This document shows positions 17,311 to 19,321 of a stretch of DNA of 19,321 nt, piece by piece. How positions within the stretch are numbered: the first letter of the stretch is position 1; each line of letters begins with the position of its first letter. The position numbers were made by a program, and so were the translations under genes. Source of the DNA: Bimuria novae-zelandiae CBS 107.79 (Eukaryota > Ascomycota > Dothideomycetes > Pleosporales > Didymosphaeriaceae); assembly GCA_010015655.1 (NCBI GenBank), contig ML976729.1, positions 1-19,321 on the forward strand, written 5' to 3'. The notes beneath the pieces are model-generated. The model saw only the letters and a list, made by a program, of their open reading frames with translations. It had not been told where the DNA came from and did not search any database.

Positions 17311-17491
17311 ACGAGAATAGCAGTCATGCAGAGTTCCATGATCGCCCGAACTGGAACGCAACTTTGCGGCTATCGAAGGATGACTATGGTTTTGTGACGG
17401 CGAATTGGATGCTTGCCATGAGCTAGTGCCTGGAGTTACTCTATCCTCGCGTGACACAAAGATCATTAAAAGCTTAATAGCTTCGCAAAGC

Positions 17492-17497
17492 TATAAA
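17492..17497 (+). promoter_or_regulatory. TATA box of the 216-aa gene
   Basis: TATAAA in GCTATAAAATG, 49 bp before the ATG at 17541. Confidence 0.5.
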
Positions 17498-17540
17498 ATG
17501 ACCATCGACTGCACTAGATAACAAGCGTAAATATTCAGAC

Positions 17541-18191
17541 ATGTTTTTAGAATGGACAAGTGCCCAGAAAGCAAGTGTCGCTGCGCTCCACGAAATCATA
17601 TATAGTGTTGAGGAAACGAAGACAGCATCTTGGACCAACTTGTTAAGATGGGTCGACTTTCTCGAAATGAGAAGTAGATCTAGGTGGCCTACGTATTCTA
17701 TACCCCAAGCGTTACTATTTGCACAAGCGTCAAAATGGCCGTTGAAGGTTTGGCGCGAAACCCTGCCTCATTTTCGCCAATGGCAATTCCTCAATGTTGG
17801 TCATACAGTTACACCAGTGTCCCATCCAGCAACAGCTCTCGACTTATGTCGCTTTCTTGAAAACTATGGTAATTGTGAGTCCTGGTCGTTCGGTCAAATG
17901 CTTATGATAACAGTATCCACTGGTTGCAGATGGGCTCGCATGCGAATGCTTACTTTTGGACTTTTCACGCCTCAAGATGCGCAGCTTTGGGATCGTCTGT
18001 ACCAGCATGACGATATCCTAAACTGTGGACACTTGTTTCTAGGATATTCGATTATTGACAGGATGAGACTCGAATGGGAACCATGTCCCTACGCCTCTTG
18101 GAAGCGCATTGTAAAGCACGAAAAGATTGCTTATTTTCAAGAGCACCCGCTTAAGTACATTAAGTTTTTACTGGCTAGAATGCATTTGTGA
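17541..18191 (+). CDS. Hypothetical protein (216 aa)
   Basis: Unrecognised single-exon ORF from ATG (17541) to TGA (18189-18191), with a TATA box upstream. It is rich in Trp, Leu and aromatic residues and looks globular and helical: WTNLLRWVDFLEMRSRSRW, ALLFAQASKWPLKVWRETL, ALDLCRFLENYG, then a central CGHLFLGYSIIDRMRLEWEP. There is no signal peptide. It lies beside the decayed CSC1 copy but shares no motif with it. The composition is protein-like over the full length and no competing long frame opposes it, so a real gene or a gene fragment is likely. Function unknown. Confidence 0.55.
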   Translation: MFLEWTSAQKASVAALHEIIYSVEETKTASWTNLLRWVDFLEMRSRSRWPTYSIPQALLFAQASKWPLKVWRETLPHFRQWQFLNVGHTVTPVSHPATALDLCRFLENYGNCESWSFGQMLMITVSTGCRWARMRMLTFGLFTPQDAQLWDRLYQHDDILNCGHLFLGYSIIDRMRLEWEPCPYASWKRIVKHEKIAYFQEHPLKYIKFLLARMHL

Positions 18192-18460
18192 TTACTTCTG
18201 TAGAGTCCCTTGCCCACTAGTGGCTAACACGTTCACCCTGAGATTAGCTGACCACCACCCTACCTAATTTTGTTCGCCGCTACTAAATTCAAGCTGAAGC
18301 AGTTGTGGTTGAGGTAACACTTTTAGGCTCCCATGTGCTTTGCAAGCATTGGTAGCTGCCTACAGAGCTTAGCGAATGCGGCTTCACCCCGAACGCAATT
18401 GCGACGAAAGCTTGCGCCACACGATATCCCACTTATCAGATAGCTTCAGCAGAACATAAG
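18192..18460. other. Convergent intergenic stretch, nothing recognised
   Basis: Lies between the stop of the 216-aa ORF and the stop of the LTR-split ORF. No supported feature. Confidence 0.4.
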
Positions 18461-19183
18461 TTAGAACAAGTACCAAGCTGTATAATCATGCCGAATTAAC
18501 ATGGCTCGACACTTAGCACCTTCAACTGCTTCCGCCTTCACGAATAGTAAGCGGTGCGGATAGTGGCCATGTTTGAAAAGATTTTCGCCGACTGCTGCTG
18601 AAGCCCCATAGCGGTCGCCCGCCTGGGTATGCTGAAGTTGTATTGCAATCGCGTATTTCGTCAAGCCGACCTCGAGCTCACAATCCAAAAGCGCATAGCT
18701 AACACCGTCCTCATGGCTTCCGCATGATTCGTCTTGGTCACTATCTGTCGCGGTAAGCAGAGCTGGACAGTACGCAGGAAAATTGAAGGATTGAACTGAG
18801 GTTGTACTATCTAGGAACTACAGAAGGTATAGGTGCACAGGCACAAACAACGCTAGTCCCAGATAGGTGTCATGCTATCAGAAAGGTAAGCTGCAGTCGA
18901 GTAAGGGTAGCTGCAACTATCGCACAGAGAAAGAGCTATAAACCGTGACACTATCAGTCGTACCATTATCATCGTTGACAATGGTGCTGGTGCCGTTATA
19001 TTCGGTCCCACTGCTTTCGTTCGAGCCAACGTTCTCGCTTGACCCATCCTCATCAATCAAATCATCGTGAGACAAATTGTAAAGTCGTTCAGCTATACTG
19101 CGTCGTATAGTAGAGGCATCCAGGCAGCGAAGCGAGATCTGGAGCCCTGCATTTGTAAGCTCAAAGCTTTCTGGGAATTCCAT
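18461..19183 (-). pseudogene. Unknown ORF interrupted by a solo LTR (~170 codons before insertion)
   Basis: Unrecognised. The start is taken as the ATG at 19183-19181 (MEFPESFELTNAGLQISL). The frame is also open upstream to 19234 (KAARLIGEPFITGS), just after CACTAG, which could be a splice acceptor, so an upstream exon is possible. The frame enters the LTR at 18950 and stops inside it. With the 205-bp LTR and one CTATC copy set aside it continues without a break: NDDNGTTDSDQDESCGSHED, then LDCELEVGLTKYAIAIQLQH and LLFVKAEAVEGAKCRAML, ending TAA at 18461. The middle is acidic and Ser/Asn-rich, so likely a linker, and both ends look folded. The seamless join supports a real gene broken recently. 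Confidence 0.65.
18746..18950 (-). mobile_element. Solo LTR related to the copia element (205 bp)
   Basis: The reverse complement aligns with the 193-bp copia LTR. It begins TGTCGCGGTAAGCAGAGCTG (the LTR's 3' end reversed) and ends AAACCGTGACA (its 5' end reversed). The half near 18746-18860 is almost identical, while ~18865-18920 is rearranged, giving the extra length. The flanks CTATC (18741-18745) and CTATC (18951-18955) form a perfect 5-bp target duplication, so a full element once inserted here and was lost by LTR-LTR recombination. It is a different, more diverged copy than 5477-10964. Confidence 0.95.
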
Positions 19184-19321
19184 CGACCCTGTGATGAATG
19201 GCTCGCCGATTAAACGTGCTGCCTTTTGTAAGAGCTAGTGATCCATATGCATACAAAAGAAATTGAGAGTTGTATATGTTGTTGTATTGGTTGAAGCTAC
19301 GAACAGTAGGTATACATGGGT

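Noticed and set aside
1..19321. tRNA or rRNA genes
   Set aside because: I looked for A/B-box and T-loop patterns on reading through and found none I can support; the only tRNA-like match is the complementary primer-binding site at 5670.

Overview
This window looks like a transposon-rich piece of a filamentous ascomycete genome, probably a dothideomycete, though the class is only a guess. The evidence is short GT-AG introns (44-51 nt) with CTRAY-like branch points, a fungal CSC1/RSN1-type channel gene, a fungal BTB/POZ gene, a Fot1/pogo-like DD35D transposase, a fungal Ty1/copia element and long non-coding stretches with AT-rich parts. There are no bacterial operon features.

Layout. 1-1750 (minus): Fot1/pogo-like transposase running off the left edge, split by a 185-bp structured insertion (966-1150) with a 5-bp target duplication. 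1796-3193: mostly non-coding, with one weak secreted-protein ORF. 3194-3502: an 18-copy, 17-bp minisatellite. 3773-5070 (minus): BTB/POZ gene with one short intron. 5140-11019 (minus): a small ORF cut in two by a complete Ty1/copia retrotransposon (5477-10964). 11588-11880: partial copy of the promoter and first codons of the CSC1 gene found 5 kb away. 12081-12450 (plus): possible small secreted protein. 13447-13980 (plus): basic hypothetical protein with an internal 22-residue duplication behind a TATA box. 14299-16710 (minus): CSC1/RSN1-like channel, three exons, apparently intact. 17000-17310 (plus): decayed second CSC1 copy, head to head with the first. 17541-18191 (plus): 216-aa hypothetical protein. 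18461-19183 (minus): unknown ORF split by a reverse-oriented solo LTR (18746-18950) related to the copia LTRs.

The genes do not form a pathway. The window reads as an island in which at least two unknown ORFs and one transposase were each interrupted by an insertion. Three of these insertions have readable target duplications, and in each case the host frame is restored when the insert and one duplication are removed in thought.

The most striking object is the copia element. Its two 193-bp LTRs look identical, its primer-binding site matches the anticodon arm of initiator tRNA-Met, and all gag-pol motifs lie in one reading frame of about 1,620 codons with no frameshift. That frame nevertheless holds 21 in-frame stops (11 TAG, 9 TAA, 1 TGA), many where glutamine would fit. 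RIP of a parent copy followed by mobilisation in trans is the conservative explanation. Stop decoding or recoding is the bolder one.
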